Shown piece by piece: positions 43,976-53,544 of a stretch of 64,000 nucleotides of DNA (the first letter of the stretch is position 1; each line of letters opens with the position of its first letter). Origin of the DNA: Kordia jejudonensis. Its GTDB lineage: Bacteria; Bacteroidota; Bacteroidia; Flavobacteriales; Flavobacteriaceae. A program made the position numbers and the translations under genes. Location: NCBI RefSeq assembly GCF_001005315.1, contig NZ_LBMG01000002.1:62001-126000 (forward strand), read 5' to 3'. A model generated the notes under the pieces. It searched no databases. It had not been told where the DNA came from and was given only the letters and a program-made list of their open reading frames with translations.

Positions 43976-45850
43976 TTACTTACTGTTTTGTTTTTTTATA
44001 TCATATTTCCCAACTCTTAATAATACAGCAATTAATAACAACATTTTATCTGAATGATATTCGCTTACGTGATAAAAACAATGAGCTACATTATTTCTCA
44101 AATTTAAGCCCCCATCACTAGAGAATAAATAATTAAAAAGCAGCCTATCATCCTCATTAAAAAATTCAATAATTATTTCATTATCAAAAACATTATGGAT
44201 ATAAGCTTCTTGCATTCCTTTCTCTCTATTAAGACTAGTAGGGACACCAACTCTTTCGCAGAAGCTTCTAAAAATCCCTTCCATTTTTAAAGTTAAACTA
44301 TCAATACATAAAATAAAGCTAGGCTTATAATATTTAGTGCTTTGCCAAGCTTGTATCTGTAAGTAAAATTCGATTATTGCTGGGCTTATTTGCTGAACTA
44401 AATTAACAAGTTTTTCATCTCCCCCTAGATCGTATTGTATATGAAGTTTTCCAATCCATGTTTTTTCAACTAAAAAACCAATTAAATTTTCAAAAGTAAG
44501 TTTGCCAGATTTAATGCCAAATATTAAAATATAGTGCAGATAAGGTAAAGCACTTATTTCCAAATGAAATTGATAAGACTCAAATACTTTTCTTAATTCT
44601 TTATTATTTGCTTTTTGATTTGTTATATTTTTATTCTTATCGAAACTAATTGTCGTTGCAAAATCTAAAAAAGTATTCCCTTTTTTCTCAGAAGCTTTGA
44701 TCACATCGTTATAATCAGGAAAAAAAGTTCCCGACGATACAAATCTATATATATCATGAGAACTTTTTTTTAGAATATTTCTAGCTTTAATTTTTATATT
44801 TTCTTGATGTTTTTTTAATAAATCTTGAATTTCTTCCGTATAAGAAATTGTATGAGTAGGTAGTTTTATTTGAGGTTTTAAATTCGCATAAAGTATTTCC
44901 GCTTTTTTACGATATTCTAAATTACCTGATAATTTGAATGCTTCTATTGCTTTAGCATGGTAATCCTGTTTAATCCAAAACTTTTCTTCTTGAGTTATCT
45001 CTTCTGCCATTCTTAGAAAAGCTAATCCAATTTCATTTTGCCAATTTTTTGTATCTGACTTTATTTTCGCAGCAATTTTAATTGCTGACGGTAAATACTC
45101 GTTTACAAGAAGAAAATCTTCTTTTCCTCCTTTACTTTCCTCCAATTGTGTTTGAAATAATGAAAGAGTATTTTCAAAATCTTTAGGTTTAAAAATCTTT
45201 TTGCATGACAACATATCTTCAAGAATACTATGAAGAGTATAAAACTTTAATCTTTTTGCCTTAAACAATAAAAAAATGGTTAATTCCTTCAACTTAGTCT
45301 TGTCTGATTTAACCTCACTACTTAGCAATACTAAGATTTCAAATAATTCTCCTATTTGAAAAGAGTTATCTTGATTCCCATAGATATCGTCTAATTCATA
45401 ATACTTACTTATTGAAAGTATATAATTATCAATAGCATTCAAAGCATACATTAATCGTTTTATTCCTTTAGGACATTTCCATAATAAATGATTATATCGA
45501 GCAAGTAGAATTGAATTATTTGAAGATTTTATTCTTTCTTTCAGATATTCAATTACATCAATTTGAAACTTACTTAAATCAGGATATTTATTTATCTCTG
45601 ATTCATCTTTTTTGATAGAGTAAATTTGAGAGAACAATCGTTCTCCCTTTATTTCAAACATAAAACAATCGATTTCCCATTGGGATTTTTTCTTTTCATC
45701 TTCATCTTTAGTGTAATCTCTATACTTTACCCAAAGATTTACTAAGTCATAATTTCTTCTCAAATCAAAGACATTGTCTTCTATAAATTGGAACACATCA
45801 TTTATTGATTGAAATTGTTCTATGTTGATATCTCTATGCTTAATTTTCAT
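43976..45850 (-). CDS. DUF4209-like protein with C-terminal HEPN-type RNxxxH motif
   Basis: 624 aa, cytoplasmic, helical. The C-terminal part resembles DUF4209: 'LTLKMEGIFRSFCERVGVPTS' and 'GGLNLRNNVAHCFYHVSEYH', with R585-N-N-V-A-H590 fitting the R-x4-6-H pattern of HEPN RNases. The rest is a long helical array without a recognisable enzyme. The codon usage looks more AT-rich than the neighbouring genes, and the gene sits between unrelated housekeeping-type genes with a 375-bp upstream gap that holds a 24-bp perfect palindrome. It is probably an acquired accessory gene, possibly defence-related; this is inference. Confidence 0.65.
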   Translation of the reverse strand: MKIKHRDINIEQFQSINDVFQFIEDNVFDLRRNYDLVNLWVKYRDYTKDEDEKKKSQWEIDCFMFEIKGERLFSQIYSIKKDESEINKYPDLSKFQIDVIEYLKERIKSSNNSILLARYNHLLWKCPKGIKRLMYALNAIDNYILSISKYYELDDIYGNQDNSFQIGELFEILVLLSSEVKSDKTKLKELTIFLLFKAKRLKFYTLHSILEDMLSCKKIFKPKDFENTLSLFQTQLEESKGGKEDFLLVNEYLPSAIKIAAKIKSDTKNWQNEIGLAFLRMAEEITQEEKFWIKQDYHAKAIEAFKLSGNLEYRKKAEILYANLKPQIKLPTHTISYTEEIQDLLKKHQENIKIKARNILKKSSHDIYRFVSSGTFFPDYNDVIKASEKKGNTFLDFATTISFDKNKNITNQKANNKELRKVFESYQFHLEISALPYLHYILIFGIKSGKLTFENLIGFLVEKTWIGKLHIQYDLGGDEKLVNLVQQISPAIIEFYLQIQAWQSTKYYKPSFILCIDSLTLKMEGIFRSFCERVGVPTSLNREKGMQEAYIHNVFDNEIIIEFFNEDDRLLFNYLFSSDGGLNLRNNVAHCFYHVSEYHSDKMLLLIAVLLRVGKYDIKKQNSK

Positions 45851-45891
45851 ATAAGAAACACTTGATTCAAATTGTAATATTCTAATTCAAC

Positions 45892-45910
45892 TGTCTTTAA
45901 AGTTAAGACA
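45892..45910. promoter_or_regulatory. Short inverted repeat near the DUF4209-like gene start
   Basis: TGTCTT-7 nt-AAGACA, 42-60 bp before the ATG; possible operator. Confidence 0.35.
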
Positions 45911-46115
45911 ATAACTTACACAAAACAATGTGGTTTCCCGTAAAAACTCTCAAAATCACTTATTTTTTATCACATCAGATGTTATATCTATACTGAGGCT
46001 TATTTAATCCTTCAAATCAATTCATTAAAGTATCACTCTAGCTTTGCTTAGTATTTTTAATCAAAATATATTTTAATCTTAATAGTGTTCGATAAAACCA
46101 TTAGAAAATTATACA

Positions 46116-46139
46116 TGATAGTATCATATGATACTATCA
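46116..46139. promoter_or_regulatory. 24-bp perfect palindrome
   Basis: Half-site TGATAGTATCAT followed at once by its exact reverse complement, then CGCGTTTTTT. It lies between the serine hydrolase and the DUF4209-like gene, both on the minus strand. A dimeric-repressor operator is one reading; a terminator with T-run for plus-strand RNA is another. Confidence 0.5.
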
Positions 46140-46167
46140 CGCGTTTTTTATAGAGTATAAAGACAAC

Positions 46168-46201
46168 AAAACGCACATTCAAGATTGAGAATGTACGTTT
46201 T
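46168..46201. terminator. Terminator-like hairpin after the serine hydrolase
   Basis: AAACGCACATTC / GAATGTACGTTT stem (one mismatch) about 25 bp past the stop at 46227. Confidence 0.5.
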
Positions 46202-46226
46202 AGTATCGTTTAGTTGTGTCTTGTAA

Positions 46227-47480
46227 TTATTTAGTTGAAGCTGTTTTATCTTTCTTCAACATTTTTTTATAACGACCATTTCCAACATAGGTATAAATTA
46301 ATTCAGATAGATAGAACTTGTCATCACGCCACGAGTCGCCCAAACGCACTACAATGATGTTTTCCGTTGGATTCACATATACATGTTGTCCAAGTATTCC
46401 GAGCGCGTTGTAATCGTCTCCTTGAAAGTAAGAAACATAACGACCACTTTTTAGTTTGTTAGATTTTAAGTATTGTTTATTATTTGCTTCTGCATACGCT
46501 TTTCCTTCTTCGGCAGTATCAAATACATCATAGTGTGAACTTGTCCACCATTTGTTTTTGTATCCAAAGTGTTGGTTTATTTTTTTACCACTATCCGTTT
46601 TAGCAACCCAAGCGGCTGGCACTATCTGGACACCATTGTATTTTCCACCATTGAGATATAAACGTCCAAACTTTGCAAAGTCTTCCGCAGTAGCATTGAG
46701 ACAACAGAATGCTTTTACCATTTTGTTACGCTCGCTATCAACCGTCCAAGTAGCATCAGATTTCATCCCTAAAGGTTTCCATATTTTTTGCGATAGGTAT
46801 TCCTCCAAAGGCATTTTTGTAACACGTTCTAAGATAACACCTAAAACTTGCGTGTCAATACTTCTGTAATTGAAACGTCCTGGTGCTTCTTCAATAGTCA
46901 TTCCGTTGGTAATTTTTGTACGAATATTGGTTCCGTAGTATAAACGTGCCATTCCTGTAAATGGATTGATGCGTGGATATTCGTCAAATTTGATTCCACT
47001 TTGCATATTCAACAAGTGTTTTACCGTGATGTTAGCAAAGTCTTTATCTTGTTTTAGCAATTCTGGCAAATAGGTTGTAATTGGCGCATTTTCGTCTAGT
47101 AAACCTTCTTCTTGTGCTATTCCTACCAATGCTGATACAAATGATTTTGCAACCGAAAATGAGGTTAGTAATGAGTTTTCATCATATTCGTTAAAATACT
47201 TTTCATAGATAATTGTATCATTTTTGATAACCATGAACGCATTTGTGTTGGTTCCTTCCAGGTTTTCATCTAAGAAAGACGCTAAATCTGCATCCGTTTT
47301 TGCAGCAAATATAAAGTCATCTTGACCTTTTTCGACAGTTACCTTTGGTTGCCATTCATTGTCTGTAATGTCTGCTTGACCATGACGAACAGTTCTGTAG
47401 ATCATTGTGCAACTTTCGCAATATATTGCAGTAATTAGGATAAGTGTTAAGGCAGTTATTTTAAATATTGACTTTTTCAT
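46227..47480 (-). CDS. Serine hydrolase (class C beta-lactamase fold), probable lipoprotein
   Basis: 417 aa. A signal sequence with Cys-containing end ('LILITAIYCESC') suggests a lipoprotein. The nucleophile motif is S109-V-A-K112 ('TSFSVAKSFVSALVG'); the second box is 'YRSIDTQVLGVILE' and the third 'HFGYKNKWWTS'. It belongs to the beta-lactamase/D-aminopeptidase-like family; not necessarily a resistance gene. It lies downstream of a LytTR membrane regulator on the same strand, about 120 bp away. Confidence 0.85.
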   Translation of the reverse strand: MKKSIFKITALTLILITAIYCESCTMIYRTVRHGQADITDNEWQPKVTVEKGQDDFIFAAKTDADLASFLDENLEGTNTNAFMVIKNDTIIYEKYFNEYDENSLLTSFSVAKSFVSALVGIAQEEGLLDENAPITTYLPELLKQDKDFANITVKHLLNMQSGIKFDEYPRINPFTGMARLYYGTNIRTKITNGMTIEEAPGRFNYRSIDTQVLGVILERVTKMPLEEYLSQKIWKPLGMKSDATWTVDSERNKMVKAFCCLNATAEDFAKFGRLYLNGGKYNGVQIVPAAWVAKTDSGKKINQHFGYKNKWWTSSHYDVFDTAEEGKAYAEANNKQYLKSNKLKSGRYVSYFQGDDYNALGILGQHVYVNPTENIIVVRLGDSWRDDKFYLSELIYTYVGNGRYKKMLKKDKTASTK

Positions 47481-47598
47481 AACAAATTGTTTTTATTGTT
47501 TCAACAGTTCAATATTCCGACTTTATCCTAGTGTTTACAACTATTTGTGGCGAATGGATCGGTTTGAGTGGTCGATTTTTTTGCCTTTGGCGAACCGT

Positions 47599-48411
47599 TT
47601 ATTCTACGGGATTAATGAAATGTTGCACCAATGCCTTTTTGTAGGTTTTGGAAACAGGAATTTCGGTCACATTTGGCTTTAAGATCAAAATAGTTTGTGC
47701 AGATTCACGTTTCCATTCTAAAAAGTGAGCAGGATTTATTAGAAACGAACGATGTGTTTTTAGCAAGAATGGAAATTGAGCTTGCAAGACAGATATTTTG
47801 TTTCGAAAGAGATCGCTTTTCAATTCATCTTGTAATAAGTAATGTACTTTTACATAGTTGTTTGCCGATTCAATAAAAACGAGTTCCGCTTCTTTTATGT
47901 GTAATACTTCAGCTTTGTTTTCTCCTTTGATGACAATGTTTGTTTCTTTCGGCTCGACCGATATGGTTTCCGAATTTGGTCTATTTCCAAACATCCAACG
48001 TAAAAATAGCATAACTGGAAGAATCAGGAAAACTGTTGGAATGACTTGTTGGAAAAAGAAGTATGAAAATTTGTGCGCATACGGATCATTTTCTAACAGG
48101 ATGAATTTGAAAAAAGCATATCCAATTCCTCCTGAAAAAATCATCATTGAAAGTATGAATAGTAGTTCTTGAACGATGCTCCATTTTCCAGAAAATTTAT
48201 ATAAAAATCTCTGTATGGGAATGGTAATGATATAGGTTAGAATTCCAACCATGGCATATCCGAAACACGCTAATAGTCGTTCTGCTTTTGGCAATTCGTA
48301 TAGATCAAAAGGTTCTACATAGTAGAAAAAGAGAAATAACCAAAACCCAATAAAAAATCCAACCAATAGCTGTTTCCGTATTGATTGGATGTAAAAATTT
48401 TGTATCTGCAT
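47599..48411 (-). CDS. Membrane-bound LytTR-family transcriptional regulator
   Basis: 270 aa. Four predicted transmembrane helices in residues 1-150 ('LLVGFFIGFWLFLFFYYV', 'YAMVGILTYIITIPI', 'LLFILSMMIFSGGIGYAFF', 'VIPTVFLILPVMLFL') precede a LytTR DNA-binding domain (about 165-265: 'EAELVFIESANNYVKVHY', 'FLLKTHRSFLINPAHF', 'IPVSKTYKKAL'). There is no receiver domain, so it is a one-component sensor-regulator. It may control the serine hydrolase next to it. It starts 17 bp after the clpX stop on the same strand. Confidence 0.85.
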   Translation of the reverse strand: MQIQNFYIQSIRKQLLVGFFIGFWLFLFFYYVEPFDLYELPKAERLLACFGYAMVGILTYIITIPIQRFLYKFSGKWSIVQELLFILSMMIFSGGIGYAFFKFILLENDPYAHKFSYFFFQQVIPTVFLILPVMLFLRWMFGNRPNSETISVEPKETNIVIKGENKAEVLHIKEAELVFIESANNYVKVHYLLQDELKSDLFRNKISVLQAQFPFLLKTHRSFLINPAHFLEWKRESAQTILILKPNVTEIPVSKTYKKALVQHFINPVE

Positions 48412-48428
48412 TATTTACTAGAAATTAT

Positions 48429-49661
48429 TTACGATACTGCTTTTAGTTTTTTGATGGCTACTTTTGATAGCTTTTTCTCAGCGTATGTTTTGCTGATTTT
48501 CAGTTCTTTTTCATCAGATCCTGGCAATTCGAACATCGCATCCGTTAAGATCGTTTCACATAACGAACGTAATCCACGTGCACCAAGTTTGTATTCTATT
48601 GCTTTTTCTACGATGAATTCTAACGCGCCTTCTGTAATATCAAACTCAATATTATCCATTGCAAATAATTTTGCATATTGTTTGATGATTGCATTTTTTG
48701 GCTCCGTTAAGATCGCACGTAATGTGTTTGCATCTAACGGATTCATATGCGTCAACACAGGCAAACGACCAATTATTTCAGGAATTAAACCGAAATCTTT
48801 TAAGTCTTTTGGAATGATGTATTGCAACAGATTGTCCGCATCAATTACCTCTTCATCTTTGGAAGCACTGTAACCAACGGCTTGCATATTCAATCGTCGT
48901 GTAATGACTCTTTTGATACCATCAAAAGCTCCACCCGCAATAAATAAGATGTTTTCTGTATTTACTTCAATGAATTTTTGATCAGGATGTTTACGTCCTC
49001 CTTTTGGCGGAACATTTACAACCGTTCCTTCTAAAAGTTTTAGCAACGCTTGTTGTACACCTTCTCCAGAAACATCACGTGTAATGGATGGATTGTCACT
49101 TTTACGTGCAATTTTATCAATTTCATCAATAAATACAATACCGCGTTCAGCTTTTTCAAGATTGTAATCTGCGGCTTGTAATAAACGTGTTAAGATACTT
49201 TCGACATCTTCTCCTACATAACCAGCTTCTGTTAAAACGGTAGCATCTACAATAGCCAGCGGAACATTTAGCATACGTGCAATGGTTTTTGCCATTAACG
49301 TTTTTCCTGTTCCTGTTTCTCCAACCATGATGATATTACTTTTTTGAATTTCAATACTATCACTTGATGGTGGTTGTAACAGTCGTTTGTAGTGATTGTA
49401 CACGGCAACCGACATTACTTTTTTGGTGGCTTCTTGCCCGATGATGAATTCGTCTAAGAATTCTTTGATTTGTTTTGGTTTGCGCAGTACCAATTCTGAT
49501 GATAATTCATCATTACTGGCTTGTTTTGATTCTTCTAAAACAATTCCATGCGCTTGTTCAATACATCTGTCGCAGATATGAGCATCTAAACCTGCGATTA
49601 ACAGATTTGTTTCTGGCTTTTTTCTACCACAGAATGAACATTCTAATTCTTCTTTCGCCAT
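48429..49661 (-). CDS. clpX: ATP-dependent Clp protease ATP-binding subunit ClpX
   Basis: 410 aa. N-terminal C4 zinc finger ('[14 protein letters not shown]...ICDRC', residues about 9-33), Walker A '[15 protein letters not shown]', Walker B '[14 protein letters not shown]' and the AAA+ C-terminal domain. It unfolds substrates for ClpP. It is in the conserved order tig-clpP-clpX. Confidence 0.97.
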   Translation of the reverse strand: MAKEELECSFCGRKKPETNLLIAGLDAHICDRCIEQAHGIVLEESKQASNDELSSELVLRKPKQIKEFLDEFIIGQEATKKVMSVAVYNHYKRLLQPPSSDSIEIQKSNIIMVGETGTGKTLMAKTIARMLNVPLAIVDATVLTEAGYVGEDVESILTRLLQAADYNLEKAERGIVFIDEIDKIARKSDNPSITRDVSGEGVQQALLKLLEGTVVNVPPKGGRKHPDQKFIEVNTENILFIAGGAFDGIKRVITRRLNMQAVGYSASKDEEVIDADNLLQYIIPKDLKDFGLIPEIIGRLPVLTHMNPLDANTLRAILTEPKNAIIKQYAKLFAMDNIEFDITEGALEFIVEKAIEYKLGARGLRSLCETILTDAMFELPGSDEKELKISKTYAEKKLSKVAIKKLKAVS

Positions 49662-49694
49662 TATTTGTTGTTATTTACTTGTAGCGCTTTTAGT

Positions 49695-50387
49695 TTATTC
49701 TCTTACAAGTATTTCATCAATCATTCCGTATGCTTTTGCTTTGTCGGCTTTCATCCAATAGTCACGATCAGAATCGTTGTAAACTTTATCGTAATCTTGC
49801 CCTGAGTGCTTAGAAATGATTTTGTATAATTCTTCTTTTAGTATTAAAATTTCTCTTGCTGTAATTTCAATATCACTCGCTTGTCCTTGTGCACCTCCTA
49901 ATGGTTGGTGAATCATAACTCTTGAGTGTGTTAATCCTGAACGTTTTCCAGCTTGTCCAGCACATAATAATACAGCTCCCATAGAAGCAGCCATTCCTGT
50001 ACAGATAGTTGCTACGTCTGGTTTTATAAATTGCATTGTATCATAGATTCCTAGACCAGCATATACGCCACCACCTGGAGAGTTGATGTAGATTTGAATG
50101 TCTTTAGACGAGTCTACACTTTCCATGAATAGTAATTGTGCTTGTACAATATTTGCAACTTGATCGTCAATTCCTGTTCCTAAGAATATGATTCTATCCA
50201 TCATTAAACGTGAGAAAACGTCCATTTGAGCAACGTTCATTTGGCGTTCTTCAATAATATATGGTGTCATTCCGACAGGGTTTGTAAATGTAGAAGGAGA
50301 CATACGACTTACTATTTTGTCGTAGTACATATTGTTGATACCGTGATGTTTAGTCGCGTATTTATGAAATTCTTTTTTATAATCCAT
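49695..50387 (-). CDS. clpP: ATP-dependent Clp protease proteolytic subunit ClpP
   Basis: 230 aa. Catalytic Ser135 in 'GMAASMGAVLL', His160 in 'RVMIHQPLGGAQG' and the Asp in 'SDRDYWM'. An N-terminal extension of about 30 residues precedes the conserved core, typical of Bacteroidota ClpP. It lies 33 bp before clpX and 78 bp after tig, with a terminator hairpin after tig. Confidence 0.97.
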   Translation of the reverse strand: MDYKKEFHKYATKHHGINNMYYDKIVSRMSPSTFTNPVGMTPYIIEERQMNVAQMDVFSRLMMDRIIFLGTGIDDQVANIVQAQLLFMESVDSSKDIQIYINSPGGGVYAGLGIYDTMQFIKPDVATICTGMAASMGAVLLCAGQAGKRSGLTHSRVMIHQPLGGAQGQASDIEITAREILILKEELYKIISKHSGQDYDKVYNDSDRDYWMKADKAKAYGMIDEILVRE

Positions 50388-50411
50388 TTGATGTCTTTAT
50401 ATTTTTTGATT

Positions 50412-50445
50412 AAAAAAGGCGCTAAAATGTTGATTTTAACGCCTT
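50412..50445 (-). terminator. Terminator after tig
   Basis: AAGGCGCTAAAA / TTTTAACGCCTT stem (one G-T pair); T6 on the minus strand. It separates tig from clpP. Confidence 0.75.
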
Positions 50446-50465
50446 AAATATAAGTATTTTATTTC

Positions 50466-51794
50466 TTAATGACTATCTCCGTATACTTCTTTAACGAAGT
50501 TTTCGTAAGTCACTTCTTTCTTTTTAAGGTTTGCCTTTTCTTTGAAAAGTTCTAATAGTTTTTGACTTAGCAACTGATCTGTTAATCTTCGTACCTCATC
50601 TTGGTTCGATAAAATTCTTGCTGCGATGTCGTCTAACTCTTGATCACTTGGGTTCATTTGTCCAAATTGCGCCATTTGCGCTCTGATCATTTGTCTTGCA
50701 AATTCTTTTAAGTCTTCAAACTCAACTTTTACTTCATTATCTTTAACCAAACGGTCTTGAATGAGTTGGTAACGCAATCCTTTTTCAGATTTTGTGTATT
50801 CTTCTTCAGCTTCTTCTACAGATAATTCTTTTTCTCCAGCAGACTGAATCCATTTTTTCAAGAAACCATCAGGTAAATCAAATTTCGTATTTTCAATTAA
50901 ATCTTCTGTTACATCATTAAGTAAACGTTGATCTGATTGTTGCACAAATTGTTTTTCTGCATCTTCTTTGATCTTTTGTTTTACTTCTTCTAATGTATTT
51001 ACATTTCCTTCACCAAATAATTTATCGAATAATTCTTGGTTTAGTTCTGCTAATTCTCTTGTGTTTGCTTCGTTTATTTTGAAAGAAACTTCAATATCTA
51101 AATCGTGTGCATCATCATGAGAAACTTTTAAGAAGTTCATTACATCATGATCGTCATTGAACAATCCTTTTGTTTTTAAGGTAAGTGTATCTCCAACTTT
51201 TGCACCAACAAACTTGTTTACGTTTCTTTTTCCTTTGATTTTATCCAAACCAAAAGTTACGCTGTTTTCAATTTCTTTTTCTTCGTTTGTAAAAACACCT
51301 GTTACTTCTGACTCTTCAGTAACTTCGTCTTGACTGATAAGTTTTCCGTATTGTTTTCTGATATTTTCTACTTGCCCATCGATCATTTTCTCATCAGCAA
51401 CGATATCGTATTGTGTAACGGCATTTTTCTTTAGGTCAACATTAAATTCAGGAGCTAATCCTAATTCAAATTCGAAAGAGAAATTTTCAGCGTCCCAGTT
51501 GAATTCTTCTTGCATTCTTGGCAATGGATTTCCAAGGATATCTAGTTTTTCTTCTACTAAATATTTGTTCAATCCTTCTTGTAATAATTTGTTTACTTCA
51601 TCAACAAGTACTGCTTTTCCGTACTGCTTTTTTACCAATCCCATTGGTACATGACCTTTTCTAAATCCTGGGATGTTAGCTGTTTTTCTGTAGTCCGTTA
51701 AAATTTTAGTTACTTTGTCGTTGTAGTCTTCTTTTGCAATTTCAACTGTAACAACCGCATTTAGCGCGTCTATATTTTCTCTTGTTATATTCAT
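50466..51794 (-). CDS. tig: Trigger factor
   Basis: 442 aa from the ATG at 51794 ('MNITRENIDALNAVVTVEI'); an upstream start at 51827 would add 11 hydrophobic residues and is rejected. Ribosome-binding motif 'GFRKGHVPMGLVKKQYG' (about 44-60), a degenerate central PPIase domain and a long helical C-terminal arm. Ribosome-associated chaperone for nascent proteins. Confidence 0.95.
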   Translation of the reverse strand: MNITRENIDALNAVVTVEIAKEDYNDKVTKILTDYRKTANIPGFRKGHVPMGLVKKQYGKAVLVDEVNKLLQEGLNKYLVEEKLDILGNPLPRMQEEFNWDAENFSFEFELGLAPEFNVDLKKNAVTQYDIVADEKMIDGQVENIRKQYGKLISQDEVTEESEVTGVFTNEEKEIENSVTFGLDKIKGKRNVNKFVGAKVGDTLTLKTKGLFNDDHDVMNFLKVSHDDAHDLDIEVSFKINEANTRELAELNQELFDKLFGEGNVNTLEEVKQKIKEDAEKQFVQQSDQRLLNDVTEDLIENTKFDLPDGFLKKWIQSAGEKELSVEEAEEEYTKSEKGLRYQLIQDRLVKDNEVKVEFEDLKEFARQMIRAQMAQFGQMNPSDQELDDIAARILSNQDEVRRLTDQLLSQKLLELFKEKANLKKKEVTYENFVKEVYGDSH

Positions 51795-51952
51795 TTCTTT
51801 TATTATGATATAAAAATTGGCTTGCAAAAGTACATTATTTTTAGAAGCGAATCAAGTTATTTAAGTATTTGTGTATCAGTTTATTTTTACTGCAATTATA
51901 GAAATTAGCATGTGAATTATTTGTGAATTGAGTTTTTCACGAAAGATGCTAT

Positions 51953-51979
51953 AAAAAAAGCACCGATTTCTCAGTGCTT
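51953..51979 (-). terminator. Terminator after the GDSL-type lipoprotein gene
   Basis: AGCACCG / CAGTGCT stem, T7 on the minus strand, 30 bp past the stop at 52010. Confidence 0.75.
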
Positions 51980-52009
51980 CTTCAAAATTATATTTTATGA
52001 TCTGTACTA

Positions 52010-53524
52010 CTAGTTCGTTGGAACTACAGTAACTCCAGGGTAATATCCGGCAGTAACTCCAGGAACATCTGAACCATATTTTTCGTTGATTACTCTAATG
52101 AATTCATTTGCTACAATTGCATATCCTCTAGAATTTGGATGTACACCATCTAAAGAGAATACTGCTGTAGAGATAGCATTTGAAGAACCATCGAAGTAGT
52201 TGTTTGTATAAATTTGTCCATCAGCTGTACGCAAACCAGAAACTAATACTTCTAGTGTTGCTGCCATGTCTGCAATTGCTAAGTCTTTCTCAGTTGCAAT
52301 AGCTATAATTGCATTATTGTAAGCAGTTCTCGCATTTCTTACCAATTGAATTTCATCTGCCGTTAATACCCAATTATCTGCTAAAGGTATTCCTACACCA
52401 TTAACACTTGAAGGATCGTTTGGATCTGCTTGTGTTCCGATAAAACCAGAAGAAGGCAATATAAGTAAGTCGTTTACTGTTGACATTCTGTAACTTGGAA
52501 TTCCAAATCCTGAAAGGTTTGTTAGATCTTCATCAACAATTACAACTGGATTTTGTCCTGCTGCAAATGTAATTGTACGTTGTGCAGCTTCAGCAGCAGT
52601 AATTAAACCATTTCCAGCTGCAAATTGCAAGCCTCCATTATACGTTGCATAAGCGTTGTTTACAAATGCTGCCGTTCCTGCATCCATTGGCACAGGATTG
52701 TAAGGTACTGTTGTAAAGTAAGGAATAGAGGTTACATCAGGAAGTGTAGCTACCACTCCTTTTGCGCCGTTTGCTGTTAATGCATCTACTAAACCTTGGT
52801 AGGTGAATGCAAATACACCTGGATCCGTAATATCGTTTCCTCCATACCCTAATACATTCGGATCTCCTGTTCGGTCTACACCAACTCCACCTGAAGTTGC
52901 ATAGGATAAGATGTCATTGTTTCCAATCCATAATGTAAAGAATGTTGGGTTTAACGACGTTGCATCTTCTATAACTGTGATATTTGGACTTGTTGCATGT
53001 CTAACAAAGTAAGGATTTGCTGCTCCAAAAGCTAAGTTTTCAATGTTTCCATATCCTGGTGCTCCTAAATGGAACGATTTTGCTCCTGGAACTCCCATAT
53101 TATTGTATGCTGTTTGTTGCAAATTTGATACTTCAACTGTTGAAGTAACATTTAAGTTTTCAGGACCACCTTCACTCGCATCAATTACTAAACGTGTTCC
53201 AAATCCTGGTAATGGACTTCCTTGTAATAAAAATCCTCCTGCATCATTTACATCATCTTCAAAAGATGGTTGTGTAAATGTTCCTCCGCCAACTAAAGCG
53301 AATTTCTCTGCCATAATATTTGGAAATGAATTTTGTTGTCCACTTCTAAATACAGTTCCATCCATGTAACCAGCAGTTAGTGAATTTCCAACGGCTACAA
53401 ATGTTGAAAAGTCTGCTGATCCACTTGTATATGCTCCACTTTCGTCAATTGGATTATCGAATTCTGGTTCACACGCGAATAATCCTAAAGCTAATATTGC
53501 TAAATATTTTATATTGTTTTTCAT
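52010..53524 (-). CDS. SGNH/GDSL-type hydrolase lipoprotein
   Basis: 504 aa. Lipobox 'LGLFAC' (C18). Block I is 'VAVGNSLTAGY' (nucleophile S48, with Asn where GDSL enzymes have Asp), an 'IGNND' block follows, and the C-terminal D459-G-V-H462 completes the active site. Predicted esterase or lipase on the outer membrane. It lies 20 bp downstream of a FadL-type porin gene, suggesting joint handling of lipids or hydrophobic esters. Confidence 0.83.
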   Translation of the reverse strand: MKNNIKYLAILALGLFACEPEFDNPIDESGAYTSGSADFSTFVAVGNSLTAGYMDGTVFRSGQQNSFPNIMAEKFALVGGGTFTQPSFEDDVNDAGGFLLQGSPLPGFGTRLVIDASEGGPENLNVTSTVEVSNLQQTAYNNMGVPGAKSFHLGAPGYGNIENLAFGAANPYFVRHATSPNITVIEDATSLNPTFFTLWIGNNDILSYATSGGVGVDRTGDPNVLGYGGNDITDPGVFAFTYQGLVDALTANGAKGVVATLPDVTSIPYFTTVPYNPVPMDAGTAAFVNNAYATYNGGLQFAAGNGLITAAEAAQRTITFAAGQNPVVIVDEDLTNLSGFGIPSYRMSTVNDLLILPSSGFIGTQADPNDPSSVNGVGIPLADNWVLTADEIQLVRNARTAYNNAIIAIATEKDLAIADMAATLEVLVSGLRTADGQIYTNNYFDGSSNAISTAVFSLDGVHPNSRGYAIVANEFIRVINEKYGSDVPGVTAGYYPGVTVVPTN

Positions 53525-53544
53525 CTTTATTCTGCTCTTTACTA

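Noticed and set aside
46227-47480. Beta-lactamase resistance gene
   Set aside because: It belongs to the wider class C-like serine hydrolase family, and nothing in the sequence points to antibiotic hydrolysis.
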